Shown piece after piece: positions 37,136-49,351 of a DNA stretch of 64,000 bases. A program made the position numbers and the translations under genes. The first letter of the stretch is position 1; every line of letters starts with the position of its first letter. This DNA is from Streptomyces humi (GTDB lineage Bacteria; Actinomycetota; Actinomycetes; Streptomycetales; Streptomycetaceae). The stretch is from contig NZ_LBMU02000050.1 of NCBI RefSeq assembly GCF_001005085.2, positions 44,633 through 108,632 of the forward strand, in the 5' to 3' direction. The notes beneath the pieces were generated by a model. It did no database searches. It worked only from the letters and a program-made list of their open reading frames with translations, and was not told the DNA's origin.

Positions 37136-39070
37136 ATGTGTGGCATCGCAGGCACTTACCGATGGCCGGACGGCAAGGCCGTGACCGACCGCCTCACCGA
37201 CACCCTCGCCCACCGCGGCCCGGACGGGGCGGGCCGCTACAGCCACCCCGCGGGCGACGGCGAGGTGCAGCTCGGGCACCGCCGCCTGGCCATCATCGAC
37301 CTGTCCGACACCGGCGCGCAGCCGATGGTCTCGGACGGTCTCGTCCTGACGTACAACGGCGAGCTGTACAACGCGCCCGAGCTGCGTGCCGAGCTGGCGG
37401 CCGGCGGGGTGCGCTTCCGCGGCACCTCCGACACCGAGGTCCTCCTGGAGGCCTGGCGGCGCTGGGGCACCGACTGCCTGCCCCGGCTGCGCGGCATGTT
37501 CGCGTTCGGTGTCTTCGACGAACGCACCGGTGAGCTGGTGCTCGTCCGCGACCAGCTCGGCATCAAGCCGCTGTTCCTGCTCCGGCGCGGCGGGGGCCTG
37601 GTGTTCGCCTCCGAACTCAAGGCACTCGCCGTCGCCACCGGCGGCAAGCTGGAGGTGGACGACGCGGCCCTGGTGGCGTCGCTGCTGTACTACTGGGTCC
37701 CGGACTCCCGGTGCGCGTTCCGCGAAGCGGAGAAGCTGCCGCCCGGGAGCTGGCTGCGGTGCCGGCCCGACGGCCGGGTGGAACGCGGCAGCTTCTGGAA
37801 CCTGAAGGACGTCGCCGCCGAGGGCCGGGAACGGGCCCTGGCCGGCGAGCGGCCGGACCTGGCCGCCGTCGTCGAGGAGTCGACCCGGCGGCACCTGCTC
37901 TCGGACGTACCCGTGGCGACCTTCCTTTCCGGCGGCCTCGACTCCAGCTACCTGACCGCGCTGGCGGCCCGCCACCAGCCGGGCATCTCCGCCTACACGA
38001 TCGGGTTCCGCGCCGAGGACGCCAGGTTCGAGGCGATGCCGGACGACCTGCGCTACGCCCGGCAGGTCGCCGAGCGGTTCGGGGTCGACCTGCACGAGAT
38101 CGAGATCGCGCCGGACGTGCTCGACCTGCTGCCGCGGATGACGTACCACCTGGACGAGCCGATCGGCGACCCCGCCGCGATCAACACGTACCTGATCTGC
38201 TCGGCCGCGCGCGAGGCCGGGGTGAAGGTGATGCTCTCCGGGATGGGCGCGGACGAACTGTTCGCCGGGTACCGCAAACACCTGGCCAACCTGATCGCGC
38301 TGCGCTACCAGCGGGTCCCGCGGCCCCTCAGGCGCGGGGTGTCCGGGGCCGTGGACCGGCTGCCGGTCGCGACGAGCCGCCGCGGGTACCGGTCCGTGCG
38401 CTTCGCGAAGCGCTTCCTCTCCTTCGCCGACCTGCCGGAGGAGACCGCCTTCCGGCGCAGCTACACCATGTACGACCAGGAGGAGCTGCTGGCCCTGCTC
38501 GATCCGGACCTGGCCGGGACGGTCGACGACGTGCTGACCGAGCACGCCGACGTCTACCGGGACAACGACCTGGACGACTTCGTCAACCGGATGTGCCTCA
38601 CCGACGCCCGGATGTTCCTGCCCGGCCTGAACCTCACGTACACGGACCGCTCCAGCATGGCCGCCTCGACCGAGGTACGCGTGCCGTACGTGGACGTCGA
38701 GGTGGTGAAGGCGGCGTTCGCCGTGCCCGGCGACCGAAAGATCGTCGGACGACAGGGCAAGGCCGTCCTCAAGGAGGCGGCCACCTCGATCCTGCCCAGG
38801 GAGATCGTGTACCGGCCCAAGGGCCTGTTCAGCGCCCCGCTGCGGGCCTGGATGAGCCGGGACCTGGCACCGCTGGTGCGCGAGGTGGTCAACGACGGCG
38901 AACTGGTCCGTGCCGGCTTCCTGCGCCGTGACGCGCTCGCCCGCATGGTCGCCGAGGACGCCGCCGGACAGCAGGACTTCTCCAAGCATCTGTGGCACGT
39001 ACTGACCCTCGAGTACTGGTATCGCGACGCGACCTCTGGGTCCGGCCAGAGCACTCGGCAAACGGCTTAG
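37136..39070 (+). CDS. asnB: Asparagine synthase-type glutamine amidotransferase
   Basis: This 644-residue enzyme has the N-terminal glutaminase nucleophile Cys2 (MCGIAGTYRWPDG). Then follow RGPDGAGRY and DGLVLTYNGELYNAPELR, and the synthase ATP loop LSGGLDSSYLTAL. In polysaccharide loci, homologues (WbpS type) amidate uronic acids rather than making free asparagine. That fits with the AlgD-like dehydrogenase three genes upstream, so a uronamide sugar is plausible. ATG 37136 lies 3 bases after the previous stop. A peptidoglycan or free-asparagine role is the alternative. Confidence 0.92.
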   Translation: MCGIAGTYRWPDGKAVTDRLTDTLAHRGPDGAGRYSHPAGDGEVQLGHRRLAIIDLSDTGAQPMVSDGLVLTYNGELYNAPELRAELAAGGVRFRGTSDTEVLLEAWRRWGTDCLPRLRGMFAFGVFDERTGELVLVRDQLGIKPLFLLRRGGGLVFASELKALAVATGGKLEVDDAALVASLLYYWVPDSRCAFREAEKLPPGSWLRCRPDGRVERGSFWNLKDVAAEGRERALAGERPDLAAVVEESTRRHLLSDVPVATFLSGGLDSSYLTALAARHQPGISAYTIGFRAEDARFEAMPDDLRYARQVAERFGVDLHEIEIAPDVLDLLPRMTYHLDEPIGDPAAINTYLICSAAREAGVKVMLSGMGADELFAGYRKHLANLIALRYQRVPRPLRRGVSGAVDRLPVATSRRGYRSVRFAKRFLSFADLPEETAFRRSYTMYDQEELLALLDPDLAGTVDDVLTEHADVYRDNDLDDFVNRMCLTDARMFLPGLNLTYTDRSSMAASTEVRVPYVDVEVVKAAFAVPGDRKIVGRQGKAVLKEAATSILPREIVYRPKGLFSAPLRAWMSRDLAPLVREVVNDGELVRAGFLRRDALARMVAEDAAGQQDFSKHLWHVLTLEYWYRDATSGSGQSTRQTA

Positions 39071-39087
39071 GAATCAGGGGAGTTCCG

Positions 39088-41273
39088 GTGAAACAGGTTG
39101 TACAGAACTACAAGAGCGGCGAGCTGGCGGTGCTCGACGTTCCGGTGCCCGGGTGCAAGCCGGGCGGTGTGCTGGTCCGCAGCGCCTATTCGCTGATCTC
39201 CACCGGCACCGAGCTGATGAAGGTGTCCGAGGCCGGCATGTCGATGCTGGGCAAGGCCCGCTCCCGGCCGGACCAGGTGGCCAAGGTGATGCAGAGCGTG
39301 GCCACCAACGGGGTGCCCGCCACCTACCGCAAGGTCATGGGCAAGCTGGACTCCTACACACCGCTGGGCTACTCGCTGTGCGGGGTGGTCGAGCAGGTCG
39401 GCGCCGGCGTCGACGACGTGAAGGCGGGCGATCTCGTGGCCTGCGCCGGCAACGAGCACGCGCTGCACGCCGAGTTGAACTGGGTACCGAAGAACCTCTA
39501 CACGCCGGTGCCGGACGGCCTCGCGCCGCGCCACGCCGCCTTCGGCACCGTCGGGTCGATCGCGATGCAGGGCGTCCGCCAGGGCGAGCCGCAGCTCGGC
39601 GAGGTGGCCTTGGTCATCGGCCTCGGCCTGATCGGACAGCTGGTGGTCCAGCTCCTCACCGCCGCCGGCGTGCGGGTCGTAGGCGCCGACCCCGACCCGT
39701 CGCGCTGCGAACTCGCCGCCCGGCTGGGCGCCGTGGCCTGCGACGACCCGGCGTCCGCGGCCCTGGAGGCCGCCGTCGCCGAACTCACCGACGGGCACGG
39801 CGTGGACCAGGTGTACCTGGCGGCCGGAGGCGGCAGCAACCAGCCCGTCGAGCTGGCCGCCCGGCTCTGCCGCGACCGCGGCCGGGTCGTCGACATCGGC
39901 AAGTGCCGCCTGGACCTGCCGTGGAACGCGTACTACGAGAAGGAGCTCGACGTCCGGTTCTCGCGGTCGTACGGTCCCGGCCGCTACGACCCGGAGTACG
40001 AGCTGGAGGGACGCGACTACCCGATCGGCTACGTGCGCTGGACCGAGCGCCGCAACCTCGCGTGCTTCCTGGACCTGGTCGCCCGTGGCCGCGTCGACGT
40101 GGAGCCGCTGGTCTCCCACGTCGCCGACTTCGACGACGCGGTCGACACGTACCGGCGTCTGAAGGACGGCGAACTGAAGGCCGTGGCCGTGCTGTTCAGG
40201 TACCCGGAGCAGACGCAGGACACGGGCGGGGCGCCGGAGGCGGCGGAACCCGTGATGGCCGTGCCCGCCGTGCGGGCGAAGCCGGCTCCGGCCCGCGCCG
40301 CCGGGAAGCCGGTGAAGGTGGCGTTCGTGGGCGCCGGGAACTACGCGACGTCGATGCTGCTGCCGCACCTGGCCCGGCGCGAGGGCGTCGAGCTGTCGAC
40401 GGTGGTCACCACGACGGCGCTCTCCGCGGCCAACGCGCAGCGGAAGTTCGGCTTCGCCGAGGCGACCACCGACCTCGACGCCGTGCTCGGCGACAAGTCG
40501 GTCGACGCGGTGTTCGTGGTCACCCGGCACAGCTCGCACGCCGAACTGACCCGCCAGGCGCTGCTGGCCGGCAAGACGGTGTTCGTGGAGAAGCCGCTGG
40601 CCCTCACCGAGGACGAACTGGCCGGCGTCCTCGCGGCGGTGGAGGAGTCCGGCAACGACCGGCTCCAGGTGGGCTTCAACCGCCGCTTCGCACCGCTGCT
40701 GACGGAGGCCAAGCAGCGCCTCGGCGTCCGGACCGGTCCGGCGAGCCTGCGCTACCTGGTCAACGCGGGCCGGCTCCAGCAGGGCAGCTGGTACCTCCGC
40801 CAGGGCACCGAGGGCTCACGGTTCGAGGGGGAGGGCGGCCACTTCGTCGACACGGCGAGCTGGCTGCTCGACGCCGACCCGGTCTCCGTCTACGCGGTCG
40901 CCGCCTCCGGCAACGACGACCTTCAGGTCGTACTGCGCTACCCGGACGGGTCGACGGCCACCCTCAGCTACGTCACCACCGGCGCGCCCGGCTTCCCCAA
41001 GGAGACGCTGGACCTGGTCGCGGACGGCAAGGTGCTGCGGCTCGACGACTTCGTCCGTGCCTCGGTGTACGGCCCGAAGCGGTGGGTCAGTTCACGACTG
41101 CCCAAGGCCCGCGACAAAGGCCAGAACGCCGAACTGGCCGCTTTCGTCAAGGCCGTGCGCACCGGCGGGCCGATGCCGGTGCCGTTGGAGTCGCTGGTCG
41201 CGACCACGGCGGCGACCCTCGCCGTGCGGAGCGCCCTCGCCGCCGGCGCGCCGGTGACGCTGGAGCGGGCCCG

Positions 41274-41277
<4 letters not shown>
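39088..41277 (+). CDS. Fused zinc-type alcohol dehydrogenase and Gfo/Idh/MocA oxidoreductase
   Basis: This 729-residue two-domain enzyme has an ADH-like part at about 1-380 with NAD motif VIGLGLIGQLVVQLL, and LISTGTELMKVSEAG. A Pro/Ala linker of about 30 residues joins it to a Gfo/Idh domain at about 408-729 with cofactor motif VAFVGAGNYATSMLLP and EKPLALTEDEL. Together they could epimerise or oxidise a sugar through a keto intermediate, or modify the growing polymer. Such fusions are known in polysaccharide loci, often beside heparinase-like genes, as here. GGGGAG precedes GTG 39088. Confidence 0.88.
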
Positions 41278-43283
<2,006 letters not shown>

Positions 43284-43293
43284 GGAGAGGTAC

Positions 43294-44835
43294 GTGCGGA
43301 TCAAGAGAGGGCCCTGGGCGTGGGCGGCGGCGCCGCTGACGCTGGCCCTGCTGACGGCGACCGGCTGCGACGGCACGCCGGACGCCCCGGCGGCGCGGCC
43401 GACCGCCGCGCCGTCCACGTCGACGTCCGCGGCCCGGGCCGTGGCCCGGGTGTGCGCCGACCCGGCGGCCGGACCGGTGAAGGCCCCCGCGGGCGCGGTG
43501 ACGGTCGACCCCGCGGTCGTCGGCGACCTGGCGGCGAAGACCAAGAGCAGCCCGGCGAACACCACCTTCTGGCTCCGGCCGGGCACCCACCGGCTCGCCC
43601 CGGACCGCTACGCCCAGGTCGTCCCCAAGAAGGGGGACCGCTACCTCGGCGCGCCCGGCGCGGTGCTCGACGGCCGGAAGAAGAACCAGTACGCGTTCAC
43701 CGGCACCGCTCGCGACGTCACCATCCGCTACCTGACCGTGCAGCACTTCGTCGCACCGCAGAACGAGGGCGTGGTCAACCACGACTCGGCCGACGGCTGG
43801 GTGATCGAGCACAGCACGGTCCAGGACAACTCCGGGGCCGGACTGATGGCCGGTGCCCACCAGCGGGTGCGCGCCAACTGCCTGCGCGACAACGGGCAGT
43901 ACGGGATGAACGCGTACAAGGGCGGCGGCGGCATCCGTGACCTGGTGGTCGAGGACAACGAGATCGTGGGCAACAACACCGACGACTGGGAACGCCGGCA
44001 GCAGGGCTGCGGCTGCACCGGAGGCATCAAGTTCTGGGCCGTCGACGGCGCGGACATCCGCGGCAACTGGGTGCACGACAACCACGGAGCCGGGTTGTGG
44101 GCGGACACCGACAACAACGACTTCCTGATCGAGAACAACGTGCTGGACGCCAACGCCGGTGCCGCGCTGATCTACGAGACCAGCTACAACGCGATCATCC
44201 GGAACAACACGATCCGGCGGAACAACTGGGTCGAGGGCCGCAGGTACGCCGACCGCGGCGACAACTTCCCGTACGCGGCCGTCTACCTGTCCGAGTCCGG
44301 CGGCGAACCACGCGTCGAAGCCCGTACCGACAAGATCGAGATCTACCGGAACGTGCTGGAGAACAACTGGTCCGGGATCACCCTGTGGGAGAACGCCGAC
44401 CGCTTCTGCAACAGCCCGGCCAACACCTCCTCCGGTGACTGCACGCTGCTGGTGAAGAACACCGACCGCTGCGCGGAACCGGCGATCGCCAGGGCGCCGC
44501 TCTACTCCGACTGCCGGTGGAAGACCCAGCGGGTGGACATCCACGACAACCGCTTCGTGCTCGACAAGTCCGTGATCCAGTGCACGGAGCTGTGCGACCG
44601 CATGGCGGTGCTCTCCAACTACGGAACCTATCCCGACTGGTCGCCGTACAAGGGCGAGAAGGTCGCCGAGGCGATCACCCACCGGCAGGACAACCACTGG
44701 CACGACAACGTCTACCTCGGACCGTGGCAGTTCGTCGCCTACGACCCGAGCCGGGTCCTCGACTTCGACGACTGGCAGGGCACGGACTACCGGCAGGATG
44801 CGGGCAGCACCCTCCGTCCCCGGGCGGGTGGTTGA
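43294..44835 (+). CDS. Right-handed parallel beta-helix lipoprotein (epimerase/lyase-like)
   Basis: This 513-residue exported lipoprotein has a signal ending in lipobox ATGC at about residue 26, followed by an Ala/Pro/Ser linker. The main body is a beta-helix with stacked Asn-rich turns (VEDNEIVGNNT, IENNVLDANAG, IIRNNTIRRNN, IYRNVLENNWSG). Such proteins include mannuronan C5-epimerases and pectate-lyase-like enzymes. With the AlgD-like gene present, epimerisation or lysis of a uronic-acid chain is plausible. Catalytic residues could not be assigned. GGGAGAGG precedes GTG 43294. Confidence 0.8.
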   Translation: MRIKRGPWAWAAAPLTLALLTATGCDGTPDAPAARPTAAPSTSTSAARAVARVCADPAAGPVKAPAGAVTVDPAVVGDLAAKTKSSPANTTFWLRPGTHRLAPDRYAQVVPKKGDRYLGAPGAVLDGRKKNQYAFTGTARDVTIRYLTVQHFVAPQNEGVVNHDSADGWVIEHSTVQDNSGAGLMAGAHQRVRANCLRDNGQYGMNAYKGGGGIRDLVVEDNEIVGNNTDDWERRQQGCGCTGGIKFWAVDGADIRGNWVHDNHGAGLWADTDNNDFLIENNVLDANAGAALIYETSYNAIIRNNTIRRNNWVEGRRYADRGDNFPYAAVYLSESGGEPRVEARTDKIEIYRNVLENNWSGITLWENADRFCNSPANTSSGDCTLLVKNTDRCAEPAIARAPLYSDCRWKTQRVDIHDNRFVLDKSVIQCTELCDRMAVLSNYGTYPDWSPYKGEKVAEAITHRQDNHWHDNVYLGPWQFVAYDPSRVLDFDDWQGTDYRQDAGSTLRPRAGG

Positions 44836-44836
44836 G

Positions 44837-46093
44837 ATGGACAGCCGGCTGAACACCCGGACGGGCGCGCCGTCCGGCACCGGACAGGCACCGGCCGGCG
44901 CACCGCGGATCGTCGGCGCCGTCTGGGGGCTCCTGGTCCTCAACACCCTCGGCTCCGCCGGGGCGAAGACCATCGTCCCGCTGCCCCGCTCCCTCATCCA
45001 GATGGTCACCATGGGCGCCCTGGTCGCCGCGTTCGCGCTGGCGCTCGCGGTCAATCTCCGGCTGCGCATCCGGCCGAGCGCCTACCTGCTCCTGCTCACC
45101 CTGCTGCTGGTGTCGAGCGTGATCTCCAGCGCGAACCTGGAGTCCGGGTTCGGCGCGCTGTTCCGCTGCTTCCGGCTGGCCCTCTTCATCGGCACCCTGT
45201 GGCTGCTCAGTCGCTGGTGGGACGGCAGCCTGACCTTCGTCCGGCACCACATCCGCGCCTACTTCGCGGTACTCGGATCGGTGGCCGCCGGCCTCGTGGT
45301 CTCGCCGGGAGCGGCCCTGCCCGACCTGTACGGCGGCCGTCTGGTCGGCGCGTTGTGGCCGCTCACCCCGCCGCAGATCGGGCAGTACGCGGCCGTGATC
45401 ATCGGACTCACCGTACTGCTCCTGCTGGGCGGCCGGACCGACAGGACGAGCGCCGCGGTGGTCATCGTGCCGTCCTTCGTCCTGCTCGCGCTGACCCACA
45501 CCCGGACGGCCACGCTCGGTCTGTTCCTCGGACTGGCACTGGCCATCGGCTCGCTCATCCTGACCAGCGCGGCCGCCCGACGGTTCTTCACCTGGGCGGT
45601 GCTGTGCGCCGTGGTGGCCGGGGTGGGGTTCGCCTCCGCCCTACAGACCTGGTTCCTGCGCGGACAGAGCAAGGAGAACTTCTCCAGCCTCACCGGCCGC
45701 GCCAAGGTCTGGGACGCCCTGCTCTCCGCGCCCCGGTCGACCTCGGAGCAGCTGCTCGGCGTGGGCCTGGGCGACAAGTCGTTCGGCGGCCTGCCCATCG
45801 ACAACAGCTGGCTGGCCGTCTACAACGAGCAGGGCCTGGTCGGCGTCACCCTCGTCGCGGTGGTCATCGTCGTACTGGGCGCCGTCGCGCTGCTGCGGCC
45901 CCCGTCGCTCCAGCGGGCCTGCGCGATCTTCCTGATCGGCTACTGCGCGATCGCCTCGTACACCGAGGCCGGCCTCGGCGACGCCTCGCCGTACCTGCTG
46001 CATCTCGCCGTCGCCGCCTCGCTGCTGGCGGCACCCGCCGCCGCGGCACCGCCCCCGGCGCCCGAACCCGCCGGACGATCGGAGGTGACCTGA
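44837..46093 (+). CDS. O-antigen ligase/polymerase (Wzy-like) membrane protein
   Basis: This 418-residue protein has about 11 predicted membrane spans. A large outside loop between late spans contains SLTGRAKVWDALLSAPRS and GVGLGDKSFGGLPIDNSWL, which match the Wzy_C domain of polymerases and ligases (Arg and His/Asp positions of the ligase fold). It should join repeat units into the polymer outside the membrane. ATG 44837 overlaps nothing and starts one base after the upstream stop. Confidence 0.88.
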   Translation: MDSRLNTRTGAPSGTGQAPAGAPRIVGAVWGLLVLNTLGSAGAKTIVPLPRSLIQMVTMGALVAAFALALAVNLRLRIRPSAYLLLLTLLLVSSVISSANLESGFGALFRCFRLALFIGTLWLLSRWWDGSLTFVRHHIRAYFAVLGSVAAGLVVSPGAALPDLYGGRLVGALWPLTPPQIGQYAAVIIGLTVLLLLGGRTDRTSAAVVIVPSFVLLALTHTRTATLGLFLGLALAIGSLILTSAAARRFFTWAVLCAVVAGVGFASALQTWFLRGQSKENFSSLTGRAKVWDALLSAPRSTSEQLLGVGLGDKSFGGLPIDNSWLAVYNEQGLVGVTLVAVVIVVLGAVALLRPPSLQRACAIFLIGYCAIASYTEAGLGDASPYLLHLAVAASLLAAPAAAAPPPAPEPAGRSEVT

Positions 46094-46095
46094 CC

Positions 46096-47337
46096 ATGCA
46101 CGTCCTCGTGGTGCACAACCGCTACGGCTCGGCGCAGCCGAGCGGCGAGAACAAGGTCGTCGATCAGGAGGTCGAGCTGCTGCGCGCGGCCGGCCACCGG
46201 GTCGAGGTGTTCGAGCGGCGCAGCGACGACATCGCAGGGCGGTCGCTCCTCGGCAAGGTCGCGGTGCCGCTCCTCGTCCCGTGGAACCCGGCGGTCCGCA
46301 CGGAACTCGCCACCCGGCTGCGTACCGAGCGGCCGGACGTCGTCCATGTCCACAACGTCTTCCCGCTGCTGTCGCCCGCGGTGCTCGCCGCGTGCGCCGA
46401 CGCCGGGGTGCCCGCCGTCGCCACGCTGCACAACTACACCCAGGTCTGCCCACCCGGCACGCTGCAACGGGACGGCCGGCCGTGCACCGAGTGCGTCGGT
46501 TCCACACCCCTGCCCGCCGTCCGGCACGGCTGCTACCGGGGCTCCCGCCTCGCGACGGTGCCGCTCGCGGTCAGCCTGTCGGCCAACCGGCGGCGCTGGT
46601 GGTCGGGCGTGGAGCGGTTCCTGTGCATCTCGGCGGCCCAGCGTGACGTCCTGGTGCGGTCCGGCATGCCGGCCGAGCGGCTGGCGGTGAAGCACAACTT
46701 CGTGCCCGACCCGGGCCTGTGCCGGGAGGGCGCGGGAGAGCACGTGCTCTATCTCGGCCGGCTCGCCGAGGCCAAGGGCGTACGGCTGCTCATGACCGCG
46801 TGGGACGAGCTCGCGGCCGGCGGCGGGGTGGGCGTGCCGCTGGTGATCGCGGGCACCGGGCCGCTGGAGCGCGAGGTGACCGACTGGGCGGCGGGCCGGG
46901 ACGACGTGCGCTACGCCGGCCTGCTGGACACGGCGGAGTGCCGCAAGGCCGTCGCCGGAGCGGTCGCCGTGGTGGCGCCCTCGACCTGGCTGGAGGCGTT
47001 CGGCCTGGTGGTCGTGGAGGCGATGGCCGCCGGGGTGCCGACCGTCGCCGCCGGTCACGGCGCCTTCGTCGAACTCGTCGAGGACGGGGTCACCGGGCTG
47101 CTGCACCGGCCGGGCGAGTCCGCCTCGCTCGCGTCCCGCATACGCCGGATCGCGGCCGACCCGGCCCTGGGCCGGGAGCTGGGCCGGGCGGCCCGCCGGC
47201 GCTACGAGCAGGGCTTCAGCCCGGCCGTCGGGCTGGCGCGCCTGGAAGAGGAGTACCGCACCGCGATCGCGGGTCGGTCAGCACAGGCCCGCGACGGGGG
47301 AACCCGCGCGGGCAGGGGGGATGGGGACAGCAGATGA
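46096..47337 (+). CDS. Glycosyltransferase family 4 (group 1), second copy
   Basis: This 413-residue GT-B enzyme has an N-terminal acceptor domain (VHNRYGSAQPSGENKVVDQEV) with a Cys cluster (HNYTQVCPPGTLQRDGRPC, then ECV and HGC) that could bind zinc. The C-terminal donor domain has VLYLGRLAEAKGVRLLM and PSTWLEAFGLVVVEAMAAG, the EX7E motif of retaining enzymes. It adds one sugar during repeat-unit assembly. The ATG is 2 bases after the polymerase stop. Confidence 0.9.
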   Translation: MHVLVVHNRYGSAQPSGENKVVDQEVELLRAAGHRVEVFERRSDDIAGRSLLGKVAVPLLVPWNPAVRTELATRLRTERPDVVHVHNVFPLLSPAVLAACADAGVPAVATLHNYTQVCPPGTLQRDGRPCTECVGSTPLPAVRHGCYRGSRLATVPLAVSLSANRRRWWSGVERFLCISAAQRDVLVRSGMPAERLAVKHNFVPDPGLCREGAGEHVLYLGRLAEAKGVRLLMTAWDELAAGGGVGVPLVIAGTGPLEREVTDWAAGRDDVRYAGLLDTAECRKAVAGAVAVVAPSTWLEAFGLVVVEAMAAGVPTVAAGHGAFVELVEDGVTGLLHRPGESASLASRIRRIAADPALGRELGRAARRRYEQGFSPAVGLARLEEEYRTAIAGRSAQARDGGTRAGRGDGDSR

Positions 47338-48569
47338 CACGATGCCGACTCTGCGGCTCGGAAGCCATGGCGAGCGTCGTCGACCTCGGGGCGACGCCGC
47401 CGTGTGAGAGCTTTCTCGCCGCGGACCAACTGGACGAGCCGGAGCCGGCGTACCCGCTGCACCTGCGGGTCTGCACCGACTGCTGGCTCGCGCAGCTGCC
47501 GCCGCTGATCACGCCGGAGGAGACGTTCAAGGAGTACGCCTACTTCTCCTCCTACTCGACCTCCTGGGTGGAGCACGCGCGCACGTTCGTCGCCGGCGCG
47601 GTGGAGCGGCTGCCACTCGGCCCGGACGCGTTCGTGGTCGAGGTGGCGAGCAACGACGGGTATCTGCTGAGGCACGTGGTGGACCAGGGGATCCGCTGCC
47701 TCGGCATCGAGCCGTCCGTGAACGTCGGCGCCGCGGCACGCGAGGCGGGGGTGCCCACGCTCACGGAGTTCCTCTCCCCGGACACCGGCGCCGCCGTCCG
47801 CGCCGAGCACGGCCCGGCGGACCTGGTCGTCGCGAACAACGTGTACGCGCACATCCCCGACGTGGTCGGGTTCACCAAGGGGCTGCGCGCCCTGGTCGCC
47901 GACGACGGCTGGGTCTCCATCGAGGTGCAGCACCTGCTGACCCTGATCGAGGAGAACCAGTACGACACGATCTACCACGAGCACTTCCAGTACTACACCG
48001 TCGCGTCCGCGGTCCGGGCCCTGGCGAGCGGCGGACTCGCCCTCGTGGACGTCGAGTTGCTGCCGACCCACGGTGGCTCCGTCCGGCTGTGGGCCCGGCC
48101 GGCCGAGGCGGCCGGCGAACCGACCCGGCGGGTGGCCGACGTACTGGACCGGGAGAAGGCCGCCGGGCTCCAGGAGCTGTCCGGGTACACCGAGTTCTCC
48201 GCCCGGGTGGCCAAGGTGCGCCGGGACCTGCTGCGGTTCCTCATCGACGCGGCCGACCGCGGCGAGACGGTCGTCGGCTACGGCGCCCCGGGCAAGGGCA
48301 ACACCCTGCTCAACCACTGCGGCATCCGCCCCGACCTGCTCGCGTACACGGTCGACCGCAACCCCTACAAGCACGGCAGGTTCACCCCCGGCACCCGCGT
48401 CCCGATCCTGGCGCCCGAGCGGATAGCCGCCGACAAGCCGGACTACGTCCTCGTCCTCCCGTGGAACCTGCGGGCCGAACTCGTCGAGCAACTGGCCTTC
48501 GTGCACGAGTGGGGCGGCCGGCTCGTCTTTCCCATCCCGGAACTGAGCATTGTCGAGGTGAAGTCGTGA
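47334..48569 (+). CDS. SAM-dependent sugar C-methyltransferase (TylC3/NovU type)
   Basis: This 411-residue enzyme has an N-terminal zinc-binding part with CRLCGSEAM and LRVCTDCWLAQL. The SAM domain shows FVVEVASNDGYLLRHVV and LVVANNVYAHIPDV. The C-terminal part has HEHFQYYTVASAV and GYGAPGKGNTLLNHCG. All three domains are those of C-3/C-5 methyltransferases acting on 4-keto-6-deoxy nucleotide sugars. So a branched-chain sugar is likely in the polymer. Ribosome binding site is GGGGGGATGGGG, somewhat distant. It starts the sugar-building module. Confidence 0.9.
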   Translation: MTRCRLCGSEAMASVVDLGATPPCESFLAADQLDEPEPAYPLHLRVCTDCWLAQLPPLITPEETFKEYAYFSSYSTSWVEHARTFVAGAVERLPLGPDAFVVEVASNDGYLLRHVVDQGIRCLGIEPSVNVGAAAREAGVPTLTEFLSPDTGAAVRAEHGPADLVVANNVYAHIPDVVGFTKGLRALVADDGWVSIEVQHLLTLIEENQYDTIYHEHFQYYTVASAVRALASGGLALVDVELLPTHGGSVRLWARPAEAAGEPTRRVADVLDREKAAGLQELSGYTEFSARVAKVRRDLLRFLIDAADRGETVVGYGAPGKGNTLLNHCGIRPDLLAYTVDRNPYKHGRFTPGTRVPILAPERIAADKPDYVLVLPWNLRAELVEQLAFVHEWGGRLVFPIPELSIVEVKS

Positions 48570-49351
48570 AGGTCGTCCTGTTCTGCGGCGGTTACGGGAT
48601 GCGGATGCGCAACGGCACCTCCGACGACGTGCCCAAGCCGATGGCGATGGTCGGACCGCGCCCGTTGATCTGGCACGTCATGCGCTACTACGCGCACTTC
48701 GGGCACACGGAGTTCATCCTGTGCCTCGGCTACGGGGCCCACCACATCAAGGACTTCTTCCTCAACTACGAGGAGACGACGTCCAACGACTTCGTGCTCA
48801 GAGGCGGGCGGACCGAGCTGCTGTCCACCGACATCTCCGACTGGACGATCACGTTCGCGCAGACCGGGATCGAGTCACCGATCGGGGAACGGCTGCGCCG
48901 CGTGCGCCACCACCTGGACGGCGACGAGATGTTCCTCGCCAACTACGCCGACGTCCTCACCGACGCCCCGCTGCCGGAGATGATCGACCGGTTCGCCGAG
49001 CGTGACGCGGGGGCGTCGATGATGGTGGTGCCGCCCCAGTCCTCCTTCCACTGCGTGGAGCTGGGCGAGGACGGCCTGGTGGGCGGCATCACCGCGGTGA
49101 GCGAACTGCCCCTGTGGGAGAACGGCGGTTACTTCGTGCTCCGCCAGGAGATCTTCGACCACATCCCGGAGGACGGTGACCTGGTCGCCGACGGCTGCGC
49201 CCAACTGGCCAAGCGCGGCCGACTGGTGGCCCACCAGCACCGCGGCTTCTGGAAGCCGACCGACACCGTGAAGGAACGCGCCGCGCTCGACGCCGACTAC
49301 GCCCGGGGCGACCGCCCGTGGGCCGTGTGGGAGCAGGGGGTGCGCGCGTGA
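48566..49351 (+). CDS. Sugar-1-phosphate cytidylyltransferase (RfbF-like)
   Basis: This 261-residue nucleotidyltransferase has the signature LFCGGYGMRMRNGTSDDVPK, with the Gly-rich loop and KPMAMVGPRPLIWHVMRYY, which fit glucose-1-phosphate cytidylyltransferases better than RmlA. It should give a CDP-hexose. No CDP-glucose 4,6-dehydratase is seen in the window, so the next enzyme must be elsewhere or the substrate is different. GTG 48566 overlaps the upstream stop. Confidence 0.85.
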   Translation: MKVVLFCGGYGMRMRNGTSDDVPKPMAMVGPRPLIWHVMRYYAHFGHTEFILCLGYGAHHIKDFFLNYEETTSNDFVLRGGRTELLSTDISDWTITFAQTGIESPIGERLRRVRHHLDGDEMFLANYADVLTDAPLPEMIDRFAERDAGASMMVVPPQSSFHCVELGEDGLVGGITAVSELPLWENGGYFVLRQEIFDHIPEDGDLVADGCAQLAKRGRLVAHQHRGFWKPTDTVKERAALDADYARGDRPWAVWEQGVRA